A DNA stretch of 34,699 nt from Desulfamplus magnetovallimortis (GTDB lineage: Bacteria > Desulfobacterota > Desulfobacteria > Desulfobacterales > Desulfobacteraceae). Shown here piece by piece: positions 16,662 to 25,051 of this stretch (its first letter is position 1; each line of letters starts with the position of its first letter). The position numbers and the translations under genes were made by a program. The notes under the pieces were generated by a model, which made no database searches, was not told where the DNA came from, and saw only the letters and a program-made list of their open reading frames with translations. The stretch lies in assembly GCF_900170035.1 (NCBI RefSeq), contig NZ_LT828565.1, positions 1 through 34,699 on the forward strand. The letters are read 5' to 3'.

Positions 16662-17951
16662 TTACCATCTTTTTTCAAATTTTTTCCTCAGCATAACTGC
16701 AAGGGCATTCATCAGTACAAGAAATGTAAGAAGTACCATAATAGCTGCCGAGGTTCTTTCAAGAAATCCACGCTCAGGGCTGTCTGCCCAGAGAAATATC
16801 TGTACCGGAAGCACCGTTGAAGGATCGGTAATTCCCCCGGGGATATCAACTATAAAAGCCACCATGCCGATCATCAAAAGAGGGGCTGTTTCACCCAATG
16901 CCTGTGCCATACCTATGATGGTACCTGTCAACATGCCGGGCATTGCAAGAGGTAAAACGTGGTGGATAACTGTCTGCATCTTTGAGGCTCCTACTCCCAA
17001 AGCTGCTTCTCGAATAGAAGGCGGAACTGATTTAAGGGCTGCACGGCTTGCAATGATGATTGTAGGAAGAGTCATCAAGGTCAAAACAAGACCTCCAACA
17101 AGAGGGGCTGAACGGGGCATGCCAAAAAAATTTAAAAAAACCGCAAGACCCAGAAGGCCAAAAACAATTGACGGAACCGCTGCAAGGTTGTTGATATTAA
17201 CCTCAATAATATCTGTCCACCTGTTTTTTGGAGCAAATTCTTCAAGGTAGAGTGCCGATGCAACACCTATGGGAAATGAGAGAAACAGGGTTATAATCAT
17301 AGTAAAAAAAGAGCCACATGTAGCTCCCCAGATACCAGCAAGTTCAGGTTCCCTTGAGTCTCCAGCCGTAAAGAATGCCAGATTGAATTTTTTTTCGACT
17401 CGTCCTTCTTTTTCAAGGCTTTCAATCCATTCAATCTGTCTGTTATTCAGCCTCCTTTCAGATTCAGGCACATCCCGCTTCATGTATCCTTTGATCAGCA
17501 TATCAGTGTCATCATCTGCAGGAACCCAGACATCCATTGTCTGACCAACAAAATCAGGGTTTTCTATAAGAATGTTTCTAATTTTAAAGGCTGCACCTGA
17601 ACTTACCAGAGAATACAAACTTTTCTTCTCCCTTCTGGACTTAACTTCAGGAAACATTTTCAAAAGAGAATTTTTTATCACCCCCTGGTAGTTGGCTCTT
17701 TTAAGGTCTTCTCCTCCAAGGATATCAGAATCAAAAGAGACAGAAAGAAGTATGTGAGTCTGAAACAGAGCACCATACCCATTGGATGCAATACTTATAA
17801 AAAGAACCCCAAGAAACATAAGACTGGCACATATTGCCGCAATACCATAGAACTTGAATCGCCGCTCTGCATTATATCTTTTTGAAAGCCCTTTCTGGAC
17901 AATATCGGTATTTGAATGTCTGTCTATGGATGAAGTCAAATTGTCACTCAT
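16662..17951 (-). CDS. pstA: Phosphate ABC transporter permease PstA
   Basis: A 429-aa inner-membrane permease. A cytoplasmic N-terminus is followed by TM1 at about 34-55. A large periplasmic insert (about 56-205) is absent from short PstA proteins, and five more hydrophobic helices follow from about 212. The permease (EAA-type) loop SVPPSIREAALGVGASKMQTVIHHVLP contacts PstB. The extended form with a periplasmic domain occurs in several proteobacteria. The start ATG has AAGGAA upstream. 225 bp separate it from pstC and only 19 bp separate it from the pstS start. Confidence 0.93.
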   Translation of the reverse strand: MSDNLTSSIDRHSNTDIVQKGLSKRYNAERRFKFYGIAAICASLMFLGVLFISIASNGYGALFQTHILLSVSFDSDILGGEDLKRANYQGVIKNSLLKMFPEVKSRREKKSLYSLVSSGAAFKIRNILIENPDFVGQTMDVWVPADDDTDMLIKGYMKRDVPESERRLNNRQIEWIESLEKEGRVEKKFNLAFFTAGDSREPELAGIWGATCGSFFTMIITLFLSFPIGVASALYLEEFAPKNRWTDIIEVNINNLAAVPSIVFGLLGLAVFLNFFGMPRSAPLVGGLVLTLMTLPTIIIASRAALKSVPPSIREAALGVGASKMQTVIHHVLPLAMPGMLTGTIIGMAQALGETAPLLMIGMVAFIVDIPGGITDPSTVLPVQIFLWADSPERGFLERTSAAIMVLLTFLVLMNALAVMLRKKFEKRW

Positions 17952-17989
17952 AACTATTTTTTCCTTGTTTTCATAACCTTCCGATATAA

Positions 17990-18122
17990 CTTTTCATATA
18001 ACGTACATGGCGGATACTCGCCACAACCTAAGAGTTGAAAGTCTTTATAAAAACAGCCACTTACTGAGATTTTCATATAAACCCCCATGTTTGCTGATGC
18101 ACCACAACGAAACATGAAAGTC
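17990..18122 (-). repeat. Two 54-bp imperfect tandem repeats between pstC and pstA
   Basis: On the minus strand, 18122-18069 and 18043-17990 are each 54 bp. Each starts GACTTTCA, has GTTGTGG near the middle and CATG further on, and ends TATATGAAAA. The second unit contains a small hairpin GGCG-AGTATC-CGCC. No gene is seen in 17952-18176. Confidence 0.6.
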
Positions 18123-18176
18123 GTTGTATATCAACATGTTATGGAGACTTTCTATAAACCATCATGATCATTAATT

Positions 18177-19565
18177 TTATTCATATTGTTCACGATATTT
18201 TCTTACAACAACAAGGGCAATGATATTGAGGATAAGTGTTACGATAAAAAGCATCAAACCCAGAGCAAATGCAGCAAGTGTTTTAGGGCTATCAAACTCC
18301 TGGTCTCCCACAAGAAGCGTCACAATTTGCACAGTCACAGTGGTAACTGTATTGAGCGGATTTACAGTCAGATTGGCTGCCATTCCTGCGGCCATTACAA
18401 CTATCATGGTTTCCCCTATTGCCCTTGAAACTGCCAGAAGGACTCCTCCCACAATACCCGGAAGTGCTGCCGGAATAATCACCTGGCGGATGGTCTCTGA
18501 TTTTGTTGAGCCAAGACCATAAGCGCCTTCCCTCAATGACATAGGGACAGCATTAATAACATCATCGGAAAGAGAGGATATAAAAGGGATAATCATGATA
18601 CCCATTACAAGTCCTGCGGCAAGGGCGCTTTCGGATGATACATCAAGTCCAAAAACTCCTCCGGTATCACGAATCATAGGGGCAACGATAAGAGCTGCAA
18701 AGAATCCATAAACAACTGTCGGAATTCCTGCAAGAATCTCCAGCAGGGGCTTTACAACATTTCTGAACTCTCTTCCCGCATACTCGGAAAGATAAATGGC
18801 GGACATAAGTCCGATGGGCACAGCCACACACATTGCAATGGCAGAAATAAGAATGGTTCCCATGAACACCGGAACAGATCCAAATGCCCCTGATGAACCA
18901 ACCTGATCTGCCCTGATGGCCATCTGGGGACTCCAATCAAGTCCTGTTACAAACTCTGTTAAGGGGATAACCTTGAAAAACCGAATGGCTTCGTAAAGAA
19001 CAGAAAGAACAATTCCAATGGTTGTGAAAATAGCGATGGTTGAACATGCAATCAGGATGAACTGAATAACGCGCTCCACATGGTTTCTTGCTCTTAAATC
19101 CGGTGAGATAATACGCTGAACCAGCATCATTCCTGCTATTGCAATAACTATAACAATAACAGAAAGTGATGCGTGACTTACTGTGCTCAATGATTGATAA
19201 TGATCTGCCGCAGCCTTCATACCAGGATCAATTTTACCGGATACGATATTGCCGCTTACAAGGTTTTTGATATCATTAACAACAAGATTGAGCCTGTCTG
19301 GAGGAAGCTCCCTTATTGGATCGGGCAAATTTGAGATAACGAGGTTGGTGATAATACTGGACTCAAAAAAGAGCCAGAAAAAAAATACAATCAGGGCAGG
19401 AATTGCACACCAAAGTGCAGTCAGAGAACCATAATAGGTAGGGCGTGAATGAAGATGCTGCACTCCTCCATTTTTATTCCCCACAGCATATGATTTTTGC
19501 CTACCAAGGTAAAACCCCATGGCTGAAAGCATTAAAAGAGTAAAAAGCAGTATGGTCGGGTTCAT
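18177..19565 (-). CDS. pstC: Phosphate ABC transporter permease PstC
   Basis: A permease of 462 aa from ATG 19565 (465 aa from 19574). Met4 is preferred since AGGAAGG lies 9 nt before it but touches the first ATG. TM helices occur near residues 5-20, 45-70, 130-155 and 185-215, then come the conserved permease core and the loop INAVPMSLREGAYGLGSTKSETIRQVIIPAALPG. AIGETMIVVMAAG and VNPLNTVTTVTVQIV are typical PstC blocks. It is longer than E. coli PstC (319 aa) owing to the N-terminal helices and a periplasmic segment. First gene of the pst operon, directly behind the second Pho-box array. Confidence 0.93.
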   Translation of the reverse strand: MNPTILLFTLLMLSAMGFYLGRQKSYAVGNKNGGVQHLHSRPTYYGSLTALWCAIPALIVFFFWLFFESSIITNLVISNLPDPIRELPPDRLNLVVNDIKNLVSGNIVSGKIDPGMKAAADHYQSLSTVSHASLSVIVIVIAIAGMMLVQRIISPDLRARNHVERVIQFILIACSTIAIFTTIGIVLSVLYEAIRFFKVIPLTEFVTGLDWSPQMAIRADQVGSSGAFGSVPVFMGTILISAIAMCVAVPIGLMSAIYLSEYAGREFRNVVKPLLEILAGIPTVVYGFFAALIVAPMIRDTGGVFGLDVSSESALAAGLVMGIMIIPFISSLSDDVINAVPMSLREGAYGLGSTKSETIRQVIIPAALPGIVGGVLLAVSRAIGETMIVVMAAGMAANLTVNPLNTVTTVTVQIVTLLVGDQEFDSPKTLAAFALGLMLFIVTLILNIIALVVVRKYREQYE

Positions 19566-19715
19566 ATTTTCCATCCTTCCTGAAGGAAAAATTAAGCATT
19601 AACCAAAGATCAACTCCATTACCGTCAAAATATCCATATCATTTTCATGATCTGGGGTGACCGAAATCCGGCCATTGAGGCTTAATTGAAGCGATCCCCT
19701 TTCAAGACAGAAAAC

Positions 19716-19769
19716 ATATTACCCTTGTTTTGTTAGAATTTTATTAGGATTTCTTTATGGTTTTGTAAG
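19716..19769 (-). promoter_or_regulatory. Pho-box-like array and -10 element upstream of pstC
   Basis: Read on the minus strand: CTTACAA (19769), ATAAAGA (19758), CTAATAA (19747) and CTAACAA (19736), at an exact 11-bp period, then 8 bp, then TAATAT (19721-19716). Repeat number, period and distance to the -10 match the array at 9948-10001. The rest of 19575-20048 holds no gene that I can support. Confidence 0.75.
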
Positions 19770-20025
19770 CACTGTTTTTTTTATCTAATAATTTATACTA
19801 CCCATTGCAGGTGGTCACCAAAATCGAAAAAATGTCCATGAATAAAGACCATGAAGCACGCATAAAGGCAGTGCTGGATCAATGTCTCTTTCAAGTATCT
19901 TTAATAAAAAGTAAATAGATCATAAAAAATGAAAAATTTGTTTCCTTTGAAATTGATAGAATGAACCTAAATCGCTAATCTCTTATGAGATCCAGCTAAG
20001 TTTTTTATTGACAGCTACACAGGAA

Positions 20026-20031
20026 TATAAT
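20026..20031 (+). promoter_or_regulatory. Possible -10 element of tRNA-Glu
   Basis: TATAAT lies 17 bp before the tRNA. A perfect TTGACA at 20008-20013 is only 12 bp upstream of it, too close for a standard sigma70 promoter, so the -35 is uncertain. Confidence 0.4.
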
Positions 20032-20048
20032 AGAAAGACATAGTTTTT

Positions 20049-20123
20049 GGCCCCATCGTCTAGCGGTTAGGACGCTGGCCTCTCACGCCGGAAGCAGGGG
20101 TTCGATTCCCCTTGGGGTCACCA
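20049..20123 (+). tRNA. tRNA-Glu (anticodon CTC)
   Basis: Full cloverleaf of 75 nt with encoded CCA. The acceptor stem GGCCCCA pairs with TGGGGTC. The anticodon stem CTGGC/GCCGG carries the loop CTCTCAC with anticodon CTC at 20082-20084. The T-loop is GGGGTTCGATTCCCC. Its 3' end is the likely attachment site of the element that begins next to it. Confidence 0.97.
20106..20123. other. Candidate attL at the 3' end of tRNA-Glu
   Basis: Tyrosine integrases commonly insert at tRNA 3' ends and leave the gene intact. An integrase gene ends about 100 bp downstream. No second copy of the tRNA 3' end is visible elsewhere in the window, so attR must lie beyond 34699 or be lost. The boundary is inferred. 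Confidence 0.5.
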
Positions 20124-20161
20124 ATTATTTCAATTGGTTACAGTGAGAAAAAATTTTAAGG

Positions 20162-20209
20162 ATGCCTCAGGAAGTATATAAGAAGTAGATACTTTCCTGG
20201 GGCATTTTT
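20162..20209 (+). terminator. Intrinsic terminator after tRNA-Glu
   Basis: ATGCCTCAGGAAGTAT pairs with ATACTTTCCTGGGGCAT (one wobble, one bulge), followed by TTTTTGTTTTT. It may also stop transcription of the facing integrase gene. Confidence 0.8.
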
Positions 20210-20225
20210 GTTTTTAAAGACAGAC

Positions 20226-21356
20226 TCAATCATCAGCAGTAAGAAATTGATCAAGTTTTCCCATGGCTGCTTCCCCCTGTTCTTTATCAAGATGACTATA
20301 CCTGAGAAACATCTCATTGGTTTTATGCCCGGTCAATTTCATTATGACGGTCTGACTCACACCTGCTTTAAGCATGTTGGTATTAAATGAGTGCCTGAGA
20401 TCATGTATTCGATAATCAGGTACACCAGCCTTTTTACATGCCTTTTTGAAGAGACGCTGAATATACCATTTGGGAACCTGACTGCCGTCTGGTTTGGTAA
20501 ACACATAGTTATTTCCATTCCGATGCCCATTCATAGCCGCAGTAATGACGTTCTTTAACTCAGGTATCGAATTAAAATAAATACGCCGATGCTCTTCAGT
20601 TTTTGTGTCTTCCGGTGTCAGGTCAATGAACCCTTCGGCAATATTGACTCTATCGCAGGTCAAATCAATGAGTTCACCGCGTCGCATTCCAGTCATATAC
20701 GCTGCCGTAACAAAAGCCTGTAGGTACAGAGGAAGAAACGGTAGAATGGCTCTGAAATCACTTTCAGGAATATATTTACCTTTTGCTTCTTCCTTAAAAA
20801 CACCACGTCGAGCAAATGGGTTTGATTTGACTATCCCTGCATCCATACCCAGATAATATATCCGTCTTGCCAGGGACACCATTTTATTTATGGTGGTACC
20901 TGAATATGGCCTGCCTGTACTGCTGGAAATAGTTTTTGTCATCTTGATACGGAAGTTGTCCACCATAAGCGGAGTAATCTGAGCAGCCTTATGGTTTTCA
21001 AATTCTTTTACAAGATTGACAACCCTTACTCTGTCATCCGCTGCTGATGCTTTTATTTTCATCACTTCCTGATCAAGTCCCCAGTTTACCAACTCCTCAA
21101 ATGACATATCAGTATTGGGTTGAACCCCAAACTGTTCTACTTCCTGAAACTTGTCAGATTTAGTCCTGAAGAATTGTTCAGCCTTTTTCTTACTGAATGA
21201 TACTTTTTCAGTTCTGTATTTAATTTTCCCAGTTTTAGGGTCTCGTTCATGGGGATATTGTGCAAACCATGGCCCTTCCTTCTTTGGTTTACCTTTTTTA
21301 TCCAAGACAGCATTACCATTTTTGTCTTTTTTAATATATCTTTGAAATACACCCAT
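20226..21356 (-). CDS. int: Tyrosine integrase of the tRNA-Glu element
   Basis: A 376-aa phage-type tyrosine recombinase. The N-terminal DNA-binding region is Lys-rich (about 1-75), a SAM-like core-binding domain spans about 85-190, and the catalytic domain follows. Catalytic residues are visible: Arg225 (TGMRRGELIDL), His318 and Arg321 (IHDLRHSF), His344 (LTGHKT) and Tyr353 (LRYSHL). All are present, so it should be active. AAGGAG precedes the ATG. It points towards the tRNA and lies 102 bp from it, with an AlpA-like HTH gene just upstream. Confidence 0.95.
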   Translation of the reverse strand: MGVFQRYIKKDKNGNAVLDKKGKPKKEGPWFAQYPHERDPKTGKIKYRTEKVSFSKKKAEQFFRTKSDKFQEVEQFGVQPNTDMSFEELVNWGLDQEVMKIKASAADDRVRVVNLVKEFENHKAAQITPLMVDNFRIKMTKTISSSTGRPYSGTTINKMVSLARRIYYLGMDAGIVKSNPFARRGVFKEEAKGKYIPESDFRAILPFLPLYLQAFVTAAYMTGMRRGELIDLTCDRVNIAEGFIDLTPEDTKTEEHRRIYFNSIPELKNVITAAMNGHRNGNNYVFTKPDGSQVPKWYIQRLFKKACKKAGVPDYRIHDLRHSFNTNMLKAGVSQTVIMKLTGHKTNEMFLRYSHLDKEQGEAAMGKLDQFLTADD

Positions 21357-21444
21357 TATTTTTGCTCCTTATATATTAAAGGAACAAGAGCAAGAAATTA
21401 TCATACCTCCATATATAGATGGTAGTGTCTCTCAACTCCTGTTG

Positions 21445-21666
21445 TCAACAATCAATCTTTGGTAGCTTATCCAAATATTTATCGACGTCTTTTATGTCCC
21501 ACAGGACTTTTGAAAAGATCTTTTTTGCAGGAATTGGAAACTCACCGGAATAAAATTTGTTTTTTATGGTTTGAGGTCTTAAGCCTATATACCTTCCGAG
21601 TTCTTCAAAATTGAACATCCTCTGTGCATTGGTAGGAAACCTATTGCTTGTTTTTTTGCCTGCCAT
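21445..21666 (-). CDS. AlpA/excisionase-like HTH protein
   Basis: A 73-aa DNA-binding protein with a MerR-like/AlpA winged-helix: FNFEELGRYIGLRPQTIKNK, then a basic wing and LWDIKDVDKYLDKL. The start is ATG 21666, where GGAG lies 9 nt upstream; the frame can extend to 21708 without a better site. It sits directly upstream of the integrase, the usual place of an excisionase or directionality factor. It could also be a transcriptional regulator of int. Confidence 0.75.
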   Translation of the reverse strand: MAGKKTSNRFPTNAQRMFNFEELGRYIGLRPQTIKNKFYSGEFPIPAKKIFSKVLWDIKDVDKYLDKLPKIDC

Positions 21667-21793
21667 CTTATCACACTCCATAGAATTGTAGTTTTTGACT
21701 TCCAACATGTTAGTCTTCTACAATGCTATGTGTGAAAAAGCATGGCACATTGACGGAACACTGTTCTAATATGCTTTTTTTATTATTTATTTT

Positions 21794-23383
21794 CTATTGA
21801 TCAGCCAAAATCCATTTTGGCCTATTTTGATCTTGAAATTCTGGTGTATGCCATATATATTCTGATGCTTCTAAAAAGTCACAAGATTTAGGATGCCTAT
21901 AATATGCACCTAACCTTCCTATATAAATATTTTTTTCCCACTCAAGATAATCCTCTAAATCTATTCCTTCTTTTTTGATTACACTGATAGCTGTTATGAC
22001 TCTTTTTATAAGCATTGAACGAGATTTTTCAGCATCATGGTCAATTTGAATTTCTTCTTTACCAGTCTTTTTTTCATAAAGCATATTTTTGTAATATTTT
22101 AATAATTTTTTTTGATGATCCAATTTCTCCTTACAAGTTAAGTTATCTTCCATAGTTAAGTTATCTGAAAAAAGCGATTCTTCAAGTACACTTATTTTTT
22201 TTTCGATTAGTTTTATTCGTCTTTCGATTTTTTTAATTGTTATGTTTTTTAATTTACCATTTTTTGATATATAATAACTAACTCCGTATACTAAATTATC
22301 ACTATATGCTTTATCATATTTTTTGTTTGGTAATTTATCAGGATGATGTTGACCAGAAGTAGTAAGTTCAGCAACATGTAATAACCGGTTAGGATTATTT
22401 AATAAATAACGAATCTGTTCAAAGCCTAACTCATCATCTATCTCTTTAGTTTTTCCTTGAAAACCAATAATCCATTTTTTGTCATCTTCTTTTTTTTTAT
22501 AAAAACAGATTATTACTTCATCATTTTTATCATTAAGTGACAATGATGTTTTTGCTGTATTATCATTTTCTAAAGAAGAATAAGCTGATCGAAGTGTAAT
22601 ACTCAAACAGCCTAAAGTTATTAAAGATGATCTCTCTAATACGCCTTTATTTACTTTGTATGCTTTTTCGATTGAAGCTTCAATTTCCTCGTAAATTTCA
22701 GAAATACCGCCAGGCCAATCATAATTCATTAAAGCATCCATAGCATCTGGAGCAAACGTAATTGAATTAATCTCTTTTTTCCGACAAATGTTATTCATGA
22801 TTAAATTAGCAAGCTCTTTTATTCTATTTGGCTGTTGATTTAAAGGCAGGATCTTTTCAGGAATAGAAAAATTAAATTCAAAAGGGCTAAAAAAATCATT
22901 TGGAATATCTATTTCTTCTAAATCTGTAGATAAAATTAATCGGGCATCAAATTGTTTTGTCTCTGTTGAATTGATAGGTAGATAAGATTTGTCAGTTTTA
23001 TAAGTAAGTGCTATTAACTCTTTTAGGGATTCTGCTGGTAACAAGTTGATGTCATGTAAATATAAAGTCCCCTTTCCAGCCAGTTCTATTAACCCTGGAT
23101 GAAATTTTGATTTATTATTTTGTTTTGAATACTCTACATACCCAAAAATATCTTGTTTAGCACGTTCAGGATCTTCATCAATATTGCCGATGATAAATGG
23201 AAATTCATTCAGGATACCAACTTGATGCAATATCTCCGCATAATCCTTTTTCCCAGAACCTTTTTTACCATATAATAACTTATGTCTATCTTCATAACGA
23301 TCGAATCTATGTTTGTCAAATAAGGCTCTCTCATAACCTTCTTGATCTCCAGTTAGTAGCTTATGCAATATTTCATCATCCAT
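21794..23383 (-). CDS. Degenerate sigma54-activator-like AAA+ protein
   Basis: 529 aa from ATG 23383 (an in-frame TTG lies at 23416). Residues about 30-260 resemble the AAA+ domain of bacterial enhancer-binding proteins. A Walker A-like YGKKGSGKKDYAE is followed by AGKGTLYLHDINLLP at the Walker B position (usual form GTLFLDEI), a sensor-like FDARLILSTDLEE, and DYDWPGGISEIYEEIE matching WPGNVREL. The GAFTGA loop that contacts sigma54 is missing, so it is unlikely to activate sigma54 promoters. The C-terminal half has no recognised domain and contains a Lys/Glu-rich coiled coil near 390-450. Unusually AT-rich. 39 bp downstream of the small recombinase gene. Confidence 0.6.
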   Translation of the reverse strand: MDDEILHKLLTGDQEGYERALFDKHRFDRYEDRHKLLYGKKGSGKKDYAEILHQVGILNEFPFIIGNIDEDPERAKQDIFGYVEYSKQNNKSKFHPGLIELAGKGTLYLHDINLLPAESLKELIALTYKTDKSYLPINSTETKQFDARLILSTDLEEIDIPNDFFSPFEFNFSIPEKILPLNQQPNRIKELANLIMNNICRKKEINSITFAPDAMDALMNYDWPGGISEIYEEIEASIEKAYKVNKGVLERSSLITLGCLSITLRSAYSSLENDNTAKTSLSLNDKNDEVIICFYKKKEDDKKWIIGFQGKTKEIDDELGFEQIRYLLNNPNRLLHVAELTTSGQHHPDKLPNKKYDKAYSDNLVYGVSYYISKNGKLKNITIKKIERRIKLIEKKISVLEESLFSDNLTMEDNLTCKEKLDHQKKLLKYYKNMLYEKKTGKEEIQIDHDAEKSRSMLIKRVITAISVIKKEGIDLEDYLEWEKNIYIGRLGAYYRHPKSCDFLEASEYIWHTPEFQDQNRPKWILADQ

Positions 23384-23422
23384 AATTTTACCAATATAGC
23401 TTTTGATTATTGTCAATCAATA

Positions 23423-24028
23423 TTACCCAATCTCATTCCTAAGTATCCCATTAACTTCCTTGTCATGGATGCCGAGATACCGCATGGTCACAGAGGGACT
23501 GGAGTGATTAAATCGTTTGGCAAGCACTTCAAATCCTACTCCAAACTGTGTCCTCTGAATATATCCAAAGGTTTTCCTCAAAGTGTGGGCTCCGTAATTT
23601 TCTTTCAGTCCGATTTCCGCAGCCCATTTTTTCACCATATTATTTACACTTTGGATAGTCAATGCACCTTTCCCCTTCCTGCTGGAAAACAGGTAATCCT
23701 CATCATCAGGGGCGTAATCTTCAAGATATTTCTGGAGTGCCTTGAAAACTGTCTTGTTGATCGCCAGCACATTTTTCTTTTTTGTCTTACCCTCAACCAT
23801 AGTAAGGGTATCTCCGGCAGACAATCCTTTCACCTGTCCCACCTTCAACTGTAGCAAATCTCCAACACGCAGTCCATTGTTGATTCCCATTAAAAACAAA
23901 AGCTGGTCTCTGGGTTTATCATTCAACCGTCTGACAATCTTTTTAATATCCTTCTCCCGCCTTATGGGTTCCACTGTAATTCTGGAGCCCTTTTTGGGGT
24001 GATTCGGATTCTTGATCTCTTCATTCAT
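23423..24028 (-). CDS. Catalytic-domain-only tyrosine recombinase
   Basis: 201 aa from ATG 24028, which has GGTGG 5 nt upstream; four more codons are open to 24040. The catalytic set is complete, numbered from the 24040 start: Arg58 (INNGLRVGDLL), His152 and Arg155 (GAHTLRKTFGY), His179 (FNHSS) and Tyr188 (TMRYLGI). The core-binding domain is almost absent, as in small Xer-like integrases of phages and plasmids. It heads a short operon with the AAA+ gene. It differs clearly from the integrase at 20226 and may act on another site, such as resolution or inversion. Confidence 0.88.
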   Translation of the reverse strand: MNEEIKNPNHPKKGSRITVEPIRREKDIKKIVRRLNDKPRDQLLFLMGINNGLRVGDLLQLKVGQVKGLSAGDTLTMVEGKTKKKNVLAINKTVFKALQKYLEDYAPDDEDYLFSSRKGKGALTIQSVNNMVKKWAAEIGLKENYGAHTLRKTFGYIQRTQFGVGFEVLAKRFNHSSPSVTMRYLGIHDKEVNGILRNEIG

Positions 24029-24212
24029 AAAAACCACCATATATATTAATTTTTTCTATAAATATTTATAATAGTTAAGATTAAAAATCAATTATTTTTT
24101 TGGGCAGTGTATCTATTTGAGTTTAACTGTTTGATATTGTTTTAGAAATGCTCAATAGATGAATCCTAACTTTTACACAGAAGTTAAGATTGATTTAAAA
24201 CATAAAATGGTA

Positions 24213-24241
24213 GTTGACCCTGATAAAAAATTTGCTATCCT
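24213..24241 (+). promoter_or_regulatory. Possible promoter of the MNT/HEPN pair
   Basis: TTGACC (24214-24219) and TATCCT (24236-24241) have 16-bp spacing, 80 bp before the start. This is a moderate match only. Confidence 0.4.
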
Positions 24242-24321
24242 CAATCAAAACCAATAGAATATAGACGACGTACACCTGCTGATTATTGATAAGGCTTCAT
24301 AAAAGTATGTGGGGGACAACC

Positions 24322-24648
24322 ATGCTTAAAAGATACATTACAGAGCTTAAAGATATTTTAATTAAACTTAATCCATATAAAGCAATTCTATTCGGTTCTT
24401 CTGTATCTGGAGATTTTACAGATGAGAGTGACCTTGACCTGATTGTGATTCTGGAAAAAAATGATATGCCCAGGAATTTTGATGAAAGAACTCACAATTA
24501 TTCATGGGTAAAAGAATTTCTTAAGCCTTTAAACAATAAGGTTCCCATGGATATTATAGTTTATACAAAACCTGAGTGGAGTAACTTTATGAAGGCAGAC
24601 AACTCGTTTACAAGAGAGGTGCTGGAAAAGGGGGTAGTGCTGATATGA
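24322..24648 (+). CDS. MNT-type nucleotidyltransferase (HEPN partner)
   Basis: A 108-aa minimal nucleotidyltransferase of the pol-beta superfamily. The active site is GSSVSGDFTDESDLDLIV, with Gly25-Ser26 and metal ligands Asp37 and Asp39; a third Asp (77) is in PMDIIVY. All catalytic residues are present. The start is ATG 24322 with GGGGG upstream. It overlaps the HEPN gene by ATGA. Such pairs act as toxin-antitoxin or defence modules (in characterised HepT-MntA pairs the MNT protein AMPylates the toxin). The function here is inferred from pairing. It is on the opposite strand to all other element genes. Confidence 0.8.
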   Translation: MLKRYITELKDILIKLNPYKAILFGSSVSGDFTDESDLDLIVILEKNDMPRNFDERTHNYSWVKEFLKPLNNKVPMDIIVYTKPEWSNFMKADNSFTREVLEKGVVLI

Positions 24649-25037
24649 GACACTCTGTTCTGTCGTGGCTTCAGGCTTGTGAGGAAGATTTAGCTGCGAC
24701 AAAGGTTTTAATGCAAAGTAAACTGGCAACAGGTGCTGCATGTTTCCATGCCCAGCAATGCGTGGAAAAGAGTTTTAAGGCCGTTCTTGAAGAGCATACT
24801 AAAAAAGTTCCAAAAATTCATGATTTAAGCAAACTTTTATATGAGGTTGAAAAATATATAACTGTTGAAGTAGATACCTTGATTATTGACAAACTTAACA
24901 TGCTATATATTGAATCACGATATCCAGGTGCATTCGGTTATTTACCAGAAGGAAAACCAGGTATTGAAGATGTTGAACAATTCTATGATTTTGCGAAATA
25001 CATTTACAAAACGATCAAGGCATATTTAGAGCAATAA
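24645..25037 (+). CDS. HEPN-domain protein (MNT partner)
   Basis: A 130-aa helical HEPN protein with typical motifs HAQQCVEKSFKAVLEEH, PKIHDLSKLL and SRYPGAFGYLPEG. The Rx4-6H RNase motif of toxic HEPN ribonucleases is not evident, so ribonuclease activity should not be assumed. It overlaps the MNT gene by 4 bp (ATGA), so the two are translated together. It ends 117 bp from the convergent helicase gene, with a hairpin between them. Confidence 0.8.
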   Translation: MRHSVLSWLQACEEDLAATKVLMQSKLATGAACFHAQQCVEKSFKAVLEEHTKKVPKIHDLSKLLYEVEKYITVEVDTLIIDKLNMLYIESRYPGAFGYLPEGKPGIEDVEQFYDFAKYIYKTIKAYLEQ

Positions 25038-25051
25038 AAAAAGTTATATCT

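Noticed and set aside
19807-19917. Short frame starting MSMNKDHEARIKAVLDQ
   Set aside because: About 28 codons, no ribosome binding site and no recognisable family.
20008-20031. TTGACA and TATAAT as one sigma70 promoter for the tRNA
   Set aside because: The spacer is 12 bp, too short; only the -10 is kept as possible.
23363-23854. Plus-strand 163-codon open frame
   Set aside because: Antisense to the small recombinase, which has a full catalytic set.
21405-24040. TATATATGG(A/T)GGT shared upstream of both recombinase genes as att-like sites
   Set aside because: Short, AT-rich and includes the ribosome binding region; not enough to call a recombination site.
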